From B46-G9 sp964548365 (GTDB lineage Bacteria > Desulfobacterota > DSM-4660 > Desulfatiglandales > Desulfatiglandaceae), in the NCBI GenBank assembly GCA_964548365.1, contig CAZJRD010000001.1, positions 117,169 through 181,168 of the forward strand: a DNA stretch of 64,000 nt, read 5' to 3'. Position numbers and translations under genes: made by a program. Numbering within the stretch: position 1 is the stretch's first letter; each line of letters begins with the position of its first letter. Below the pieces are notes generated by a model. That model had not been told where the DNA came from and did no database searches. It was given only the letters and a program-made list of their open reading frames with translations. This document shows, piece by piece, positions 25,463 to 34,640 of this stretch.

Positions 25463-27060
25463 ATATTATCAGGGAAACCATAGGAAAGGCCGTCAAAGCA
25501 ATCGCCCAAGAACACATTCCTGACGATGCCATCATCGACACGGAAATGGGTATCCGTTATACCTATGGCCGTCTGCTGAAGGAAATTGATTCGATTGCAG
25601 CAGGCCTGATCGAATATGGTATTGAAGGTGGAGACAAGGTTGCGCTCTGGGGCCCCAATATTCCTGAATGGATTATTTCCATGCTCGCGCTGGCGCGCAT
25701 CGGGGCGGTTACAGTACCCGTTGATCCTGGCGCAGGAAAGGATGGCCTCAGGTATGTCCTCACGCATTCAGAGTGCCACGGTTTAATCATGGCTGAACAC
25801 TTGGATGAAAAATCCCGTGGAGAGCTGCTCCAGGAAATAAGGCCCGAGCTTCCCGATTTGAAAAAGATGTTCGTAATCGGAGATGACGAGCATCCTGACA
25901 CAGTTTCGTGGACTGATCTGCGGGCCACGGGCCAGGGAATGGACCTCGCACCACTGAAGCGGGCTGAAGAAGAAATCAGCCCGGAGGATCCGGTGGCAAT
26001 CATGTATACCTCCGGAACCACGGGCAAACCAAAGGGCGTGGTTCTTGACCACTTGGGCCTGATCAATAAATCTCTTGCATCCACCGAACGTCAGGAAATC
26101 ACCGATACGGACAGGCTATGTCTCTTTTTTCCCCTCTTTCATATGTTCGGCAACACCTGCATTGCCCTGGCAGGACTCTTGAGAGGCGCCACTCTCGTTA
26201 TGCCCTGCAGATCCTTTGATCCCCCAATGATACTTGAAGCAATCGCCCAGGAGCAATCCACCGCCATCTACGCATCTCCCAGCATGATTATCTCGCTTCT
26301 GGAACATCCGGCATTTGAAAAAAAAGACTGGCAGTCGGTGCGCAAAGGGGTTATCGGCGGAGCACCATGCCCCATGGAACTCATGAAACGACTGGTCGAG
26401 GATATCGGGGTAGCCCATATCACCGTCGGCTATGGCATCACGGAGACCAGTTCATGGATTACCATGACCCGCCCTGAAGATCCTATCCGCCTCCGTGTCT
26501 CAACCATCGGGAAGCCCCTGGAGTGTAATGAGGTCAAGATCGTCGATCCTGGCACAGGCGAAGACCTCCCACCCAAGAACCAGGGTGAAATCTGCACAAG
26601 AGGATTTCTCATGAAGGAGTACTACAAGATGCCCGGCGCCACGACCGCTGCCGTCGACCCGGAAGGATGGTTCCACACCGGCGACCTGGGGGAGATGGAT
26701 GGAAATGGCTATGTGCGCATTACCGGCAGGCTGAAAGACGTGATCGTGCGGGACGGGACCGAGATTTATCCGGTCGAACTGGAGGAGGTCATTTACCAAT
26801 TGGGCGATGTTGCGGAAGTCCAGGTCTTTGGTTTCCCGGACGCGAAAAGAGGCCAGGAAGTAGCCGCGTGGATAAAACTGAAGCAGCGATCGACACTTTC
26901 TCTTGCTGAGATCTTCGAACATGTGGAAAAAAAGGTGGAACCACCGTTGGCGCCCCGTTTCTACAAGATCGTTTCAGATTTTCCCACCACCAGGAGCGGC
27001 AAAGTCCAGAAATTCAAGCTGGGCGAAATGGCGGGGAAGGAATACAAGGGATTTAGCTGA
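25459..27060 (+). CDS. AMP-forming acyl-CoA ligase (ANL family)
   Basis: This 533-aa ANL enzyme starts at a GTG overlapping the beta-subunit stop (GTGA). Motifs: MYTSGTTGKPKGVVLDH (A3), VGYGITETSSWITMT (A5), GWFHTGDLGEMDGNGYVRITGRLKD (A7/A8), TRSGKVQKFKL with the A10 Lys. The hydrophobic residue set suggests a fatty or aromatic acid ligase, but no substrate code is clear. It is the last gene of the MarR-headed operon; the large MalT-like regulator gene converges on it with its stop 19 bp away. Confidence 0.9.
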   Translation: MNIIRETIGKAVKAIAQEHIPDDAIIDTEMGIRYTYGRLLKEIDSIAAGLIEYGIEGGDKVALWGPNIPEWIISMLALARIGAVTVPVDPGAGKDGLRYVLTHSECHGLIMAEHLDEKSRGELLQEIRPELPDLKKMFVIGDDEHPDTVSWTDLRATGQGMDLAPLKRAEEEISPEDPVAIMYTSGTTGKPKGVVLDHLGLINKSLASTERQEITDTDRLCLFFPLFHMFGNTCIALAGLLRGATLVMPCRSFDPPMILEAIAQEQSTAIYASPSMIISLLEHPAFEKKDWQSVRKGVIGGAPCPMELMKRLVEDIGVAHITVGYGITETSSWITMTRPEDPIRLRVSTIGKPLECNEVKIVDPGTGEDLPPKNQGEICTRGFLMKEYYKMPGATTAAVDPEGWFHTGDLGEMDGNGYVRITGRLKDVIVRDGTEIYPVELEEVIYQLGDVAEVQVFGFPDAKRGQEVAAWIKLKQRSTLSLAEIFEHVEKKVEPPLAPRFYKIVSDFPTTRSGKVQKFKLGEMAGKEYKGFS

Positions 27061-27079
27061 ATGCATCCTGGGGATATTA

Positions 27080-30000
27080 TCAGGAGGACAGAATCTGGTC
27101 TCGCAGGTGTGTCGTTTGAGGGGAAGGTTTTTCACCAAGGAGCCTTTCCAGCCTTTCCCGGCACTCATCGTACACCCTCAACGCCAGGTTAGCATTCCCC
27201 ATGTTCGACAAACACACCATGCGCCGCTGACAATAGATCTCGCAGACAGGATCTTTGGAGATAGCTTCCTGGTATATCCGATCTGCCGAAGCCCAGCCCT
27301 TTTTCTCTTCTAATAAATTCCCCACGCATTCGACCAGTGATCTGAACTGATGGGTAAAATCAGACCTTGGAGCGAATGTCCAGTCTTCATCACTTCTGTC
27401 TGACAGAAAAGGCCCCCGGTAGAGGTCAAGAGCGTTCCGAGCTAGCTCTATCACCTGATCTGCGTTTTCTTTCCGGACTGCGTCCGCAACCTTTTCAACC
27501 AATTCCTTAAACGCAAGGATATCCAGCCAGCAACAGGCCGGATTAATGGACAGGGCCTTGTTCTTGTGGACAATCGCCTCTTTGACCCCCAGCAGCTTTC
27601 GCAGCCGGTGGAGCGTTGTCTTCAACGACCGGGACTGGTTGTCCCCTTCGCTGTCCGGCCACAGGATATCCTGAACCCTTGTCTCGGCCACCTGGTTGCC
27701 GCCCAGGGAAACCAGCACCCGAAGCAACTCCAGGGGTTTTCCCTGTCTGCCGAGGGATGAGATAAGGCTCTCCTCGTTCAAGTCCACCCTGAACTCTCCC
27801 AGGGCAAAAATCCGCACTGGCCACGGCCACAATTCCGGCCGCGCGCATAGAGCCTTCGGAATAATTTTCCAGCGACGAATAAAAGAACACACAAAGCCCG
27901 TTTCAATTGTTTCCTGCTGGGCCAGAATGCATAACTCCGTCATCATCTCCTTTGGAAAGAAAAAAAACGCACTGTAGCCGTGCCGATTCGCCAGGGAAAA
28001 ACCTTCTTGTGCCCGTTCAATGGCTTCATCTTTCTGATCCAGGCCCAGATGGACCAAGGCCATACCCAGGTGGGCCTGACAGGCGAACCAGGGGTTCCTG
28101 GAGCGGGAGCAAAGCTGAAATATCCTGTCGAAGTGTTCCAGGGCTCCATCGTAATCCTGCCGATCTACGGCAAGAAGGCCGGTCCCAAGTCTGCACCAGT
28201 TTTCATACGAAGGCATGCCCAGCCCTATCCCAACTTCAAGCGCCCTGTTCCCGTGGTATTCAGCCTGCTTCTTTTCTCCCTTGAGCAGGAAAAAAAATGC
28301 CTTCACAAGGTGATAGTAGCTGAGATCAAGCCCCCGGAGTTCCGGGAGGTTCTTTTCTACTTCCCCAATGAATTTTTCAGCCCTGATTTTTTCACCACCA
28401 TTCAGACAGCAGGCTGCTCCCAGGAGAAAGTAATGGTTTTTCCAGATCTTGACCCCGGTTTCTTCCACGATCTTGAGCCCTTGTTTCATGGTTTCCAGGC
28501 ATCGCGCGGTCTGCCCCGTCATCAAGTGATATTGGAGTTTCAGCGAAAGCACCCCAGTAAGGTCCAAGGCTGACGAATCCATGTGTTTTTTCATGGCAAG
28601 GGAACGATTGAGGGCGCTTTCCGCCTCCTCAAACCGGCCGGTCCACAGATAATGGAGCGGAAGGACCGGGCCAGGCATGAGCCTTCCTTTCTGGAAGAGT
28701 TTTTCCACGAGTGCACCCCAGAGCTCAATTTCCGGGTCATCGGGCCTGCGTGAGACTAGGGCTCGAAACATACCCAGGGCTAACTGGTCGTTCTGCGGAT
28801 CGTTCTGCCGCTCCAATTCCTTCACATCCACCTGTTGCTGAATGAAGTCTATCAAAGGATCCATGACACTCATGTCGGCCATAAAGCTCAATATTGCCCT
28901 AATCAGGAACGGGCAACAGAAAAGTGCCCCTGAAAAATCCCTGTTACTTACAAACTTCTGGAAGCTTTTTCGCAGGCATTCGATGGATACCTGCGGAAGA
29001 AACGGCATGGCCGCAACTCCTTTGTGACACAAAAGCCAGGGATCGCATTCCACCATCTCACCGGGCATCCCGCTCAACCATCGAAGTACCGTACCGAAAT
29101 GCGCTTTACGGAAAACATAAGGGGCGTTTTCTTTTATGAGGGAAGCACATCTTGTCCAGTCACCTGACTTAAAAAGAAGTTCGATGCTTTCTATGATTTG
29201 TCCTGATTCCCGTAGGAGTTCAGCTCCTTGACGACGAAGGGCCAGCAGAGTGGGACCCGGGAACCTCTCTTCAGCCGATTTTGCAAGAAATTCCCTGAAG
29301 AGGGGATGAATCTGATAGATCTCCCGTCCTTTGCTCATCCGGTAGGTAAAATAATTTTTCTGGCTCAATTCCCGGAGATATGGTCCTGCACCTGACCATC
29401 TGCACAGGGCTTCTACCACCTTCACATCCAACTCTTGCAAAACTGAAGCCTTCAGGAGCATCTCCTGCTCTTCTTTTCCTTGTCTCTGAAAGACCACGTC
29501 AGCGAAGTAGTCAAAAACCACATCATAATGATACGGCTCAAACGCCTGCCCATCCTGCGTGTCCAATTCCTCCAGCATCAGCGTCAATCCTGCCGCCCAC
29601 CCCTGGGTTACGTCGTGGAGATAGTCATCAAGACCATCGCGCCCGCCGCCGATACCTTGAAGCTGAAGTAATGCCCCGATTTCGTCCCGGCTGAACAGGA
29701 GTCGTTCTCCTTCAACAACATGCAAAGAATTATTCGCGCGAGAGCGTGCAAACGGCTGGAGCGGCCGGGAGCGGCTCAAGAAAACCAACCGCGACTCAGG
29801 GGGTAATTCTTCCACCATGAGTGCAATGATAGTGTGGACCGGGGATTCCTCTTCAATATCCTGGTAGTTGTCGAGCACGATTATTGCGGGTTCCCGACAG
29901 GCTCGAAAAAGCTCACGAAAGAACTTCCGTGAAAAGACCTGGAGCTGCAGCATGGTCTCCGGGGTAAACCCGGGGAGCAATGGCTTCCGCTCTTCCTGAA

Positions 30001-30316
30001 ATGCCAGCGCACGGGGAAAAAGAGAAAAAAATGAGGCAGGATCACTATCAATAATATCGAGCTGGTACCAGAAGGAGGGAATCTTTCGGGAGTGGAGATA
30101 AGATGACGCAAGAACGGTTTTGCCTGAGCCCGGCGGCCCGGTAATCCAGACCGACCCCTTATTTAGTTGGTCATCCAGATATTTCAGCAGATTTTCACGA
30201 AAGAAGACATGCGGATTCAAGCGGGGAGGTGAAATCTTGTGTTTCGGGATACTTCCTTCTCTATCCCCTGCCCCTTTCGCCGGCGTAGTTTTTTTTTGAG
30301 AATCTGGTTGACCCAT
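27080..30316 (-). CDS. MalT-like NTPase with C-terminal wHTH and BTAD (SARP-type) domains
   Basis: This 1078-aa regulator has Walker A WITGPPGSGKTVLASSYL (60-67), Walker B AIIVLDNYQDIEEE and a STAND-type sensor (RLVFLSRSRPLQPFARSRA), then a long helical TPR-like middle (about 400-800). It does not end in a LuxR HTH like MalT but in an OmpR-like wHTH (FALGEFRVDLNEESLI, ILWPDSEGDNQSRSLKTTLH) and a BTAD domain (AL DLYRGPFL, RRMVCLSNMGNANLALRVYD). Such proteins sense a ligand with the TPR part, use ATP to assemble, and activate transcription. It faces the acyl-CoA ligase operon and may control it or the lipoprotein gene divergent from it. Confidence 0.88.
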   Translation of the reverse strand: MGQPDSQKKTTPAKGAGDREGSIPKHKISPPRLNPHVFFRENLLKYLDDQLNKGSVWITGPPGSGKTVLASSYLHSRKIPSFWYQLDIIDSDPASFFSLFPRALAFQEERKPLLPGFTPETMLQLQVFSRKFFRELFRACREPAIIVLDNYQDIEEESPVHTIIALMVEELPPESRLVFLSRSRPLQPFARSRANNSLHVVEGERLLFSRDEIGALLQLQGIGGGRDGLDDYLHDVTQGWAAGLTLMLEELDTQDGQAFEPYHYDVVFDYFADVVFQRQGKEEQEMLLKASVLQELDVKVVEALCRWSGAGPYLRELSQKNYFTYRMSKGREIYQIHPLFREFLAKSAEERFPGPTLLALRRQGAELLRESGQIIESIELLFKSGDWTRCASLIKENAPYVFRKAHFGTVLRWLSGMPGEMVECDPWLLCHKGVAAMPFLPQVSIECLRKSFQKFVSNRDFSGALFCCPFLIRAILSFMADMSVMDPLIDFIQQQVDVKELERQNDPQNDQLALGMFRALVSRRPDDPEIELWGALVEKLFQKGRLMPGPVLPLHYLWTGRFEEAESALNRSLAMKKHMDSSALDLTGVLSLKLQYHLMTGQTARCLETMKQGLKIVEETGVKIWKNHYFLLGAACCLNGGEKIRAEKFIGEVEKNLPELRGLDLSYYHLVKAFFFLLKGEKKQAEYHGNRALEVGIGLGMPSYENWCRLGTGLLAVDRQDYDGALEHFDRIFQLCSRSRNPWFACQAHLGMALVHLGLDQKDEAIERAQEGFSLANRHGYSAFFFFPKEMMTELCILAQQETIETGFVCSFIRRWKIIPKALCARPELWPWPVRIFALGEFRVDLNEESLISSLGRQGKPLELLRVLVSLGGNQVAETRVQDILWPDSEGDNQSRSLKTTLHRLRKLLGVKEAIVHKNKALSINPACCWLDILAFKELVEKVADAVRKENADQVIELARNALDLYRGPFLSDRSDEDWTFAPRSDFTHQFRSLVECVGNLLEEKKGWASADRIYQEAISKDPVCEIYCQRRMVCLSNMGNANLALRVYDECRERLERLLGEKPSPQTTHLRDQILSS

Positions 30317-30520
30317 TTGCCTCCTGAAATTGGGTTGCTATTGGCTTGAAATATAGCCAAAAATCCTTCGCGCGTCAATGAGTTTGTTCAACCATTGCTG
30401 CTCCGTCAACACACATGCGAGCTTGACCTAAGAACAACAGGTGATTAGTTTTGAATAAAGAAACGTTCTGAAACAGATGAACTTCTATAAAAAAACGGGC
30501 CCGCGGAAAGGAGGGAAAAA

Positions 30521-31012
30521 ATGGGCACAAAGAAAAATGTATGTCTTGTTCTGATAAGCTTTCTGGTGTTGCTCCTCTTTGGGGGATGTGCAACGCTCAG
30601 GAGTGGAGGAGTGTCCAGTGTAATCGGCCCGCACGGTGAAACAGTAACCCTTCAGGAACTGGAAAGAAATTGGGACGCCTACGACATTTATTACGCTGGG
30701 GTATCAGATGATGGCCCAAACGCGCTCTTCTTTGACCCGAAAAATGACGGGAAAACCCTCTCCGGCAAAACATGGGAAAAAGTGGAAGACAGAGAACTCT
30801 TGCCAGGTATGATCGATTTTATCAGGAATTTGAATGAGTTCGACCCAAGACTCTATAGTATCGTGGGGCCGGATCATCAGGTGTATGGGTATGTTTTCTC
30901 CCCCACGAATGAGGTCTACTTGAAGGTTATTGATGGGAAGACCATATATGTCTATTATGTGGAATCTCCCCTTCATAAGAACGATGTGGGGCGGGACACT
31001 CCCAGATCCTGA
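30521..31012 (+). CDS. Small lipoprotein of unknown function
   Basis: This 163-aa lipoprotein precursor has an hydrophobic signal and lipobox LLFGGC (mature from Cys23). The mature part has LQELERNWDAYDIYYAGVSDDGPNALFFDPKNDGK and YGYVFSPTNEVYLKVIDGK, a compact mixed-fold domain that I do not recognise. AAAGGAGGG precedes the ATG. It lies divergent from the MalT/SARP-like regulator, 204 bp away. The next gene is on the other strand, so it is monocistronic. Confidence 0.75.
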   Translation: MGTKKNVCLVLISFLVLLLFGGCATLRSGGVSSVIGPHGETVTLQELERNWDAYDIYYAGVSDDGPNALFFDPKNDGKTLSGKTWEKVEDRELLPGMIDFIRNLNEFDPRLYSIVGPDHQVYGYVFSPTNEVYLKVIDGKTIYVYYVESPLHKNDVGRDTPRS

Positions 31013-31031
31013 CGGTGAGATGATCATCGGG

Positions 31032-32204
31032 TTACAGCTTTGCTTGCACACGGACCGTTCCTTTGGTCCTCGTATACCAGAGGAAGATGCCTGTACCCAA
31101 GAGACCCATGAAGGCGCCGAAATAGAAAACTGCCCTGATATCCAAGGTGTCAGCGATTACTCCACTCACAATGGGTCCGACGGCCATCCCGACGCTGAAT
31201 GCCACGCCGAATATGGCCATTGTGGACCCCATGCCGAATTTTCGTCCCTCCTCCACGATCATTGCCGACGCGGCAGGTATGGACAAACTGCCCCCAAGGC
31301 TTCCAAGAAGGCATACTCCCAGAAGCTTCCAGAAATTCCCGCACCATGGAATCAGGCCCAGAAATGCGATGTTGGCTCCACCACCTGCGGCCACCAGGAA
31401 TCTCCGGTTGACCCGGTCGGAAATGCGCCCTCCGAGTGGCTGAAACAGGGCCATCACCAGGATGTTCACTGCGAGCAGAATGCCGATACGGGTGGGGGAC
31501 AAGCCGAGAGAAAAGCCCGCAAAGATGGGGAGGAAACCGGCAAACGCACCCCTCCCCATGGAAAAGGCCAACCGAAAGCCCAACAGGCCTTTCATGATAC
31601 TACTCCTGCCGATTTTCCGGAAAGAAGACCGGGGCCGGGTCCCTTTTTTCACGGGAGTAGCTTCCGGAAGGAAAAACAGGACCACGAAAAAGCCCAACAG
31701 GTTCAAAGCGCCCATGGCATAAAAGGCAACGTTCATGCCAAAATGGTCTGTTAATGCACCTCCCATCAAGGGGCCAAAACCGAACCCACTGAAAAACGCA
31801 GCGTTGAAATACCCCTGCCATCTTCCTTCTTCACCCTGCGGGGACATGTCTCCCACATAAGCCTGTGCAATGGGGATTACCAGACCGGCGGCGACTCCCT
31901 GGATCAGGCGAACCAGCATAAGCTGGAAGGGATCGTCCGCCCAAATGTAACCAAGGGAAATAACGGCATAGGTAAGCAGTCCGACGCTCAGAAACACTTT
32001 ACGTCCGCTGCGATCCGAAAACCTTCCCGCGATTGGCATCACGATGGCCCGGGAGATGGAAAATCCGGCAAAGATCATGCCGATCCAAAGACCGGTAGCC
32101 CCCATCTTCTCCGCGTAAAGGGGCAGCAACGGGGCCACAATGCCAACTCCAAGCATGGAAGCGAAGATGGAAAGGCCCAGTACAGGGAAGGTCTTTTTAA
32201 TCAT
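31032..32204 (-). CDS. MFS transporter, multidrug-type
   Basis: This 390-aa protein has 12 hydrophobic helices, the N-terminal loop motif AGRFSDRSGRKVFL (motif A) and the second-half counterpart GGRISDRVNRRFLV, and motif C-like GFGFGPLMGGAL typical of drug-proton antiporters. The ATG at 32204 with GAGG 6 nt before it is preferred to an in-frame TTG upstream. It is the last gene of the minus-strand operon OYE - DUF169 - PanE - thioesterase - MFS, and may export the product of that pathway. Confidence 0.87.
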   Translation of the reverse strand: MIKKTFPVLGLSIFASMLGVGIVAPLLPLYAEKMGATGLWIGMIFAGFSISRAIVMPIAGRFSDRSGRKVFLSVGLLTYAVISLGYIWADDPFQLMLVRLIQGVAAGLVIPIAQAYVGDMSPQGEEGRWQGYFNAAFFSGFGFGPLMGGALTDHFGMNVAFYAMGALNLLGFFVVLFFLPEATPVKKGTRPRSSFRKIGRSSIMKGLLGFRLAFSMGRGAFAGFLPIFAGFSLGLSPTRIGILLAVNILVMALFQPLGGRISDRVNRRFLVAAGGGANIAFLGLIPWCGNFWKLLGVCLLGSLGGSLSIPAASAMIVEEGRKFGMGSTMAIFGVAFSVGMAVGPIVSGVIADTLDIRAVFYFGAFMGLLGTGIFLWYTRTKGTVRVQAKL

Positions 32205-32237
32205 CCACAGCCTCAAAAAGGTTTTTCACAACGGGGG

Positions 32238-32666
32238 TCATCCTTCGTGCAAGAAAGGAAGCGGGGTTCCCTTCCGGTAGGCGAGGGCCTGGCATGAAGC
32301 AATCAGGCGACCTTCCTGGTCATGGGCCTTGATATCATAACTGGCGGTCTTCCGGGTGCAGCTTAACTCCCGGGCCTCCGCTGTAAGGGTGCTTCCCGGG
32401 GCGGGTGATGCCATGTAGGTGACCATCACGTTCAAGGCTACCGCCGTCGTCCCATGGGAATTGCAGGCAGTCTCGAAAGCAAGGTCCAGCAATGAAAAGA
32501 TGGCCCCTCCATGGGTCATGCCAAAGATGTTCTGCATGTCGGGGGTAAGAGTCATTTCCACCTTGGAATAGCCTTCCTCAAGATCCACAAGCCGCAAATC
32601 AAGCTTCCGCGAAAATGGTTCTTTCCCTACTTGTTCGAACATCGCCTTGCGTATGATTTCATCCAT
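32238..32666 (-). CDS. Hotdog-fold acyl-CoA thioesterase (PaaI/YdiI-like)
   Basis: This 142-aa hotdog protein has MTHGGAIFSLLDLAFETACNSHG, the conserved helix with the catalytic Asp-like position, and VTYMASPAPGSTLTAEA. It cleaves acyl-CoA or aromatic CoA thioesters. The ATG at 32666 is 13 nt after GGAGGG and starts MDEIIRKAMFEQV, the family norm; the frame is open upstream without support. It lies 109 bp after the PanE-like gene and 33 bp before the MFS gene. Confidence 0.88.
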   Translation of the reverse strand: MDEIIRKAMFEQVGKEPFSRKLDLRLVDLEEGYSKVEMTLTPDMQNIFGMTHGGAIFSLLDLAFETACNSHGTTAVALNVMVTYMASPAPGSTLTAEARELSCTRKTASYDIKAHDQEGRLIASCQALAYRKGTPLPFLHEG

Positions 32667-32775
32667 GTCAGTCCCTCCGCAATGCTCTCTCTTTTCCCAC
32701 CGCCTTGAAATCCATCTTTCCAATGTTTGTCAACGTGGCTGGGTATATGGACACGCCCAAATCATACTCAATGAA

Positions 32776-33714
32776 TTACCCGGCTCTGTAGCTGTCCTCA
32801 ATGGCCTTAACCAGATTGGTCATTGCCGTATAAAAAGGTACCGGGACCCCTTTTTTCCGTGCGTATTCAACAACTTTTCCCCCGAGGAAATCGATCTCCG
32901 TCTGGGTCTTGTTGGCCACGTCCTGACACATGGAATCCTTATGAACCCCTACCTTCTCCAGGTACGCCATGGCCTGCGAAAGGTAGTCCTCTCCGAGGTC
33001 GTACCCTACCGCCTTGGCAACAGCCAGTGCCTCCTGAAAGCAGGATTCCGCGATCTCCCGGGTGGGAGGGAACGCAAGGGCATCCTGTATGGTCCGGTCG
33101 GTGACCGCGCAAATGGAGGCCATGGTACACTTCATGATCATTTTTTTCCAGACATAAAGTTTGATGTCGTCCACAAATTCAGTGTCAAGGCCGCATCCGG
33201 TAAGCAGTTCGGCGAGTTGAAGTCCAAATTCCCTGCTCTCAGGCGCCACACTTCCCAGGTGATTCGGTTTGTTGAAAAATGCCGTTTCAATTCTCCCCGG
33301 CCCCTTTACTGAAACACCGTAATTGAGAGACATGCGGAATGCCGCATCCACACCAAACCGTTCGGCAATGAGATCCTCGGTCCCCAGGCCATTGTGGGTG
33401 CTGACAATCTTTGCGCCGGACGTAAAAACTGTCTCCAGGTCTTCCAGCACCCGGGGAAGATGAAACGTCTTCGTGGAAAGGAAGAAAAGATTGGGGCTGA
33501 ACTCTTTCACCTCTTCAATTCGAGGATAAAAATGTTTCACCGGCACCTCGTATGACAGGGCACCGGTGACGCCGATCCCCTGTTCTCGAAGTTCTTCTCC
33601 CAGGCCGGGCCTGGGATCAACAAGCACAATTCCAGGGTCCCTGCTCAAGAGTGCCGCCGCCAGTACTCCCCCCGTCGCACCCACGCCAATAATAGCAATT
33701 CTCAGCTCTTCCAT
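32776..33714 (-). CDS. PanE/ApbA-family ketopantoate reductase-like protein
   Basis: This 312-aa protein has the PanE layout: NADP-binding IAIIGVGATGGVLAAALLSRD (GxGxxG), FLSTKTFHLPRVLEDL, STHNGLGTEDLIAERFG, and the C-terminal helical domain with KLYVWKKMIMKCTMASICA (catalytic Lys in a W-K-K-M/L-x2 pattern) and SMCQDVANKTQTEIDFLGG. It reduces a 2-ketoacid using NADPH. No other pantothenate gene is nearby, and it sits in an acyl-metabolism operon, so the substrate may not be ketopantoate. AAGGAGG precedes the ATG. Confidence 0.85.
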   Translation of the reverse strand: MEELRIAIIGVGATGGVLAAALLSRDPGIVLVDPRPGLGEELREQGIGVTGALSYEVPVKHFYPRIEEVKEFSPNLFFLSTKTFHLPRVLEDLETVFTSGAKIVSTHNGLGTEDLIAERFGVDAAFRMSLNYGVSVKGPGRIETAFFNKPNHLGSVAPESREFGLQLAELLTGCGLDTEFVDDIKLYVWKKMIMKCTMASICAVTDRTIQDALAFPPTREIAESCFQEALAVAKAVGYDLGEDYLSQAMAYLEKVGVHKDSMCQDVANKTQTEIDFLGGKVVEYARKKGVPVPFYTAMTNLVKAIEDSYRAG

Positions 33715-33771
33715 GGTTTCCTCCTTAACCCATTTGTATTTATTCAGGTTGTTTAGGATCTAGCCTGAAGC

Positions 33772-34608
33772 CTATGAGGTTTTCTCCTGATCGATTTTTC
33801 CTGACAGGATACTCCATGTCCGCCTTTGCAGGAAGCTGCCCTCCACATCCCCTTCCATCTCCAGGAACATTTTCCAGGGGACGGCAAAAGACAGCAGGTC
33901 CTTTCCTAGCTGTTTTCTCAGATTCTCTCGGGCGGAGATGTCCGTGAGGCCCACCACGGCTCGCGGGTTCTCGGATTGTACCTCCTTGTAAGGAAAAATC
34001 CCGATGGTCTGGCACCCGGCCGCATAAGGGATGGAAACATTTTCGGTACCTTGCCTCCCGTAGTTTGCGAGGATGACGAGTGCGGCAAGCTGATCCGGCG
34101 GTGCCAGAAAGATAACGATCTCGGGTTGTTTTTTCTCAGGAACAACCTGGCTGAGCGGTTTGAACACCACATATTTCGAAGGAACCTCCATCATAGGCAT
34201 GGCGTCAACAAAATCTTTCACCATTTCAGGGGATTTAAGATACCTTTCCCCTTTCAGGAAATCTTCCAGGAAATCCTTGGAGACGAAGTCCTTTATCTGC
34301 TCCGCGGTCTCTTTTCCCTGCTCCCACTGCTCATTTCCGGTGGACAGGAAATAATAGAAACACTCAATGCCACCGGGAAATGTGAGATATTGGTTTCCAA
34401 AACCAAGGCCGACCCCGCCTCCCCAGCACCCGTACGTATCTTTAGTGAAAACCGCAGTTTTTCCCTTGGCCGCCCTGGCCAGCATCCACATGACACATCC
34501 CCATTTCCCCTCCTTGAACTGCCCGGCCTCCTCCGGCTTTTCATCCGTCCACATAATGGCCACAGGGCCATATTTCAGGTTCAATGCCTCTGCAATCCTG
34601 CTTTCCAT
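33772..34608 (-). CDS. DUF169-family protein
   Basis: This 278-aa protein matches DUF169: SRIAEALNLKYGPVAIMWTDEKP at the start, CVMWMLARAAKGKTAVFTKDTYGCWGGGVGLGFG with two conserved Cys, FYYFLSTGN, and a late SIPYAAGCQTIGIFPYKE. The family is widespread in anaerobes and has no known reaction; its Cys-rich core suggests metal or thiol chemistry. Two ATGs are possible; the one at 34608 has a perfect GGAGGTGA at good spacing, so it is chosen over 34641, which overlaps the OYE stop. It lies 32 bp downstream of OYE. Confidence 0.85.
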   Translation of the reverse strand: MESRIAEALNLKYGPVAIMWTDEKPEEAGQFKEGKWGCVMWMLARAAKGKTAVFTKDTYGCWGGGVGLGFGNQYLTFPGGIECFYYFLSTGNEQWEQGKETAEQIKDFVSKDFLEDFLKGERYLKSPEMVKDFVDAMPMMEVPSKYVVFKPLSQVVPEKKQPEIVIFLAPPDQLAALVILANYGRQGTENVSIPYAAGCQTIGIFPYKEVQSENPRAVVGLTDISARENLRKQLGKDLLSFAVPWKMFLEMEGDVEGSFLQRRTWSILSGKIDQEKTS

Positions 34609-34640
34609 CTTTCTCACCTCCCCATCCCCTTCCAACTCCA

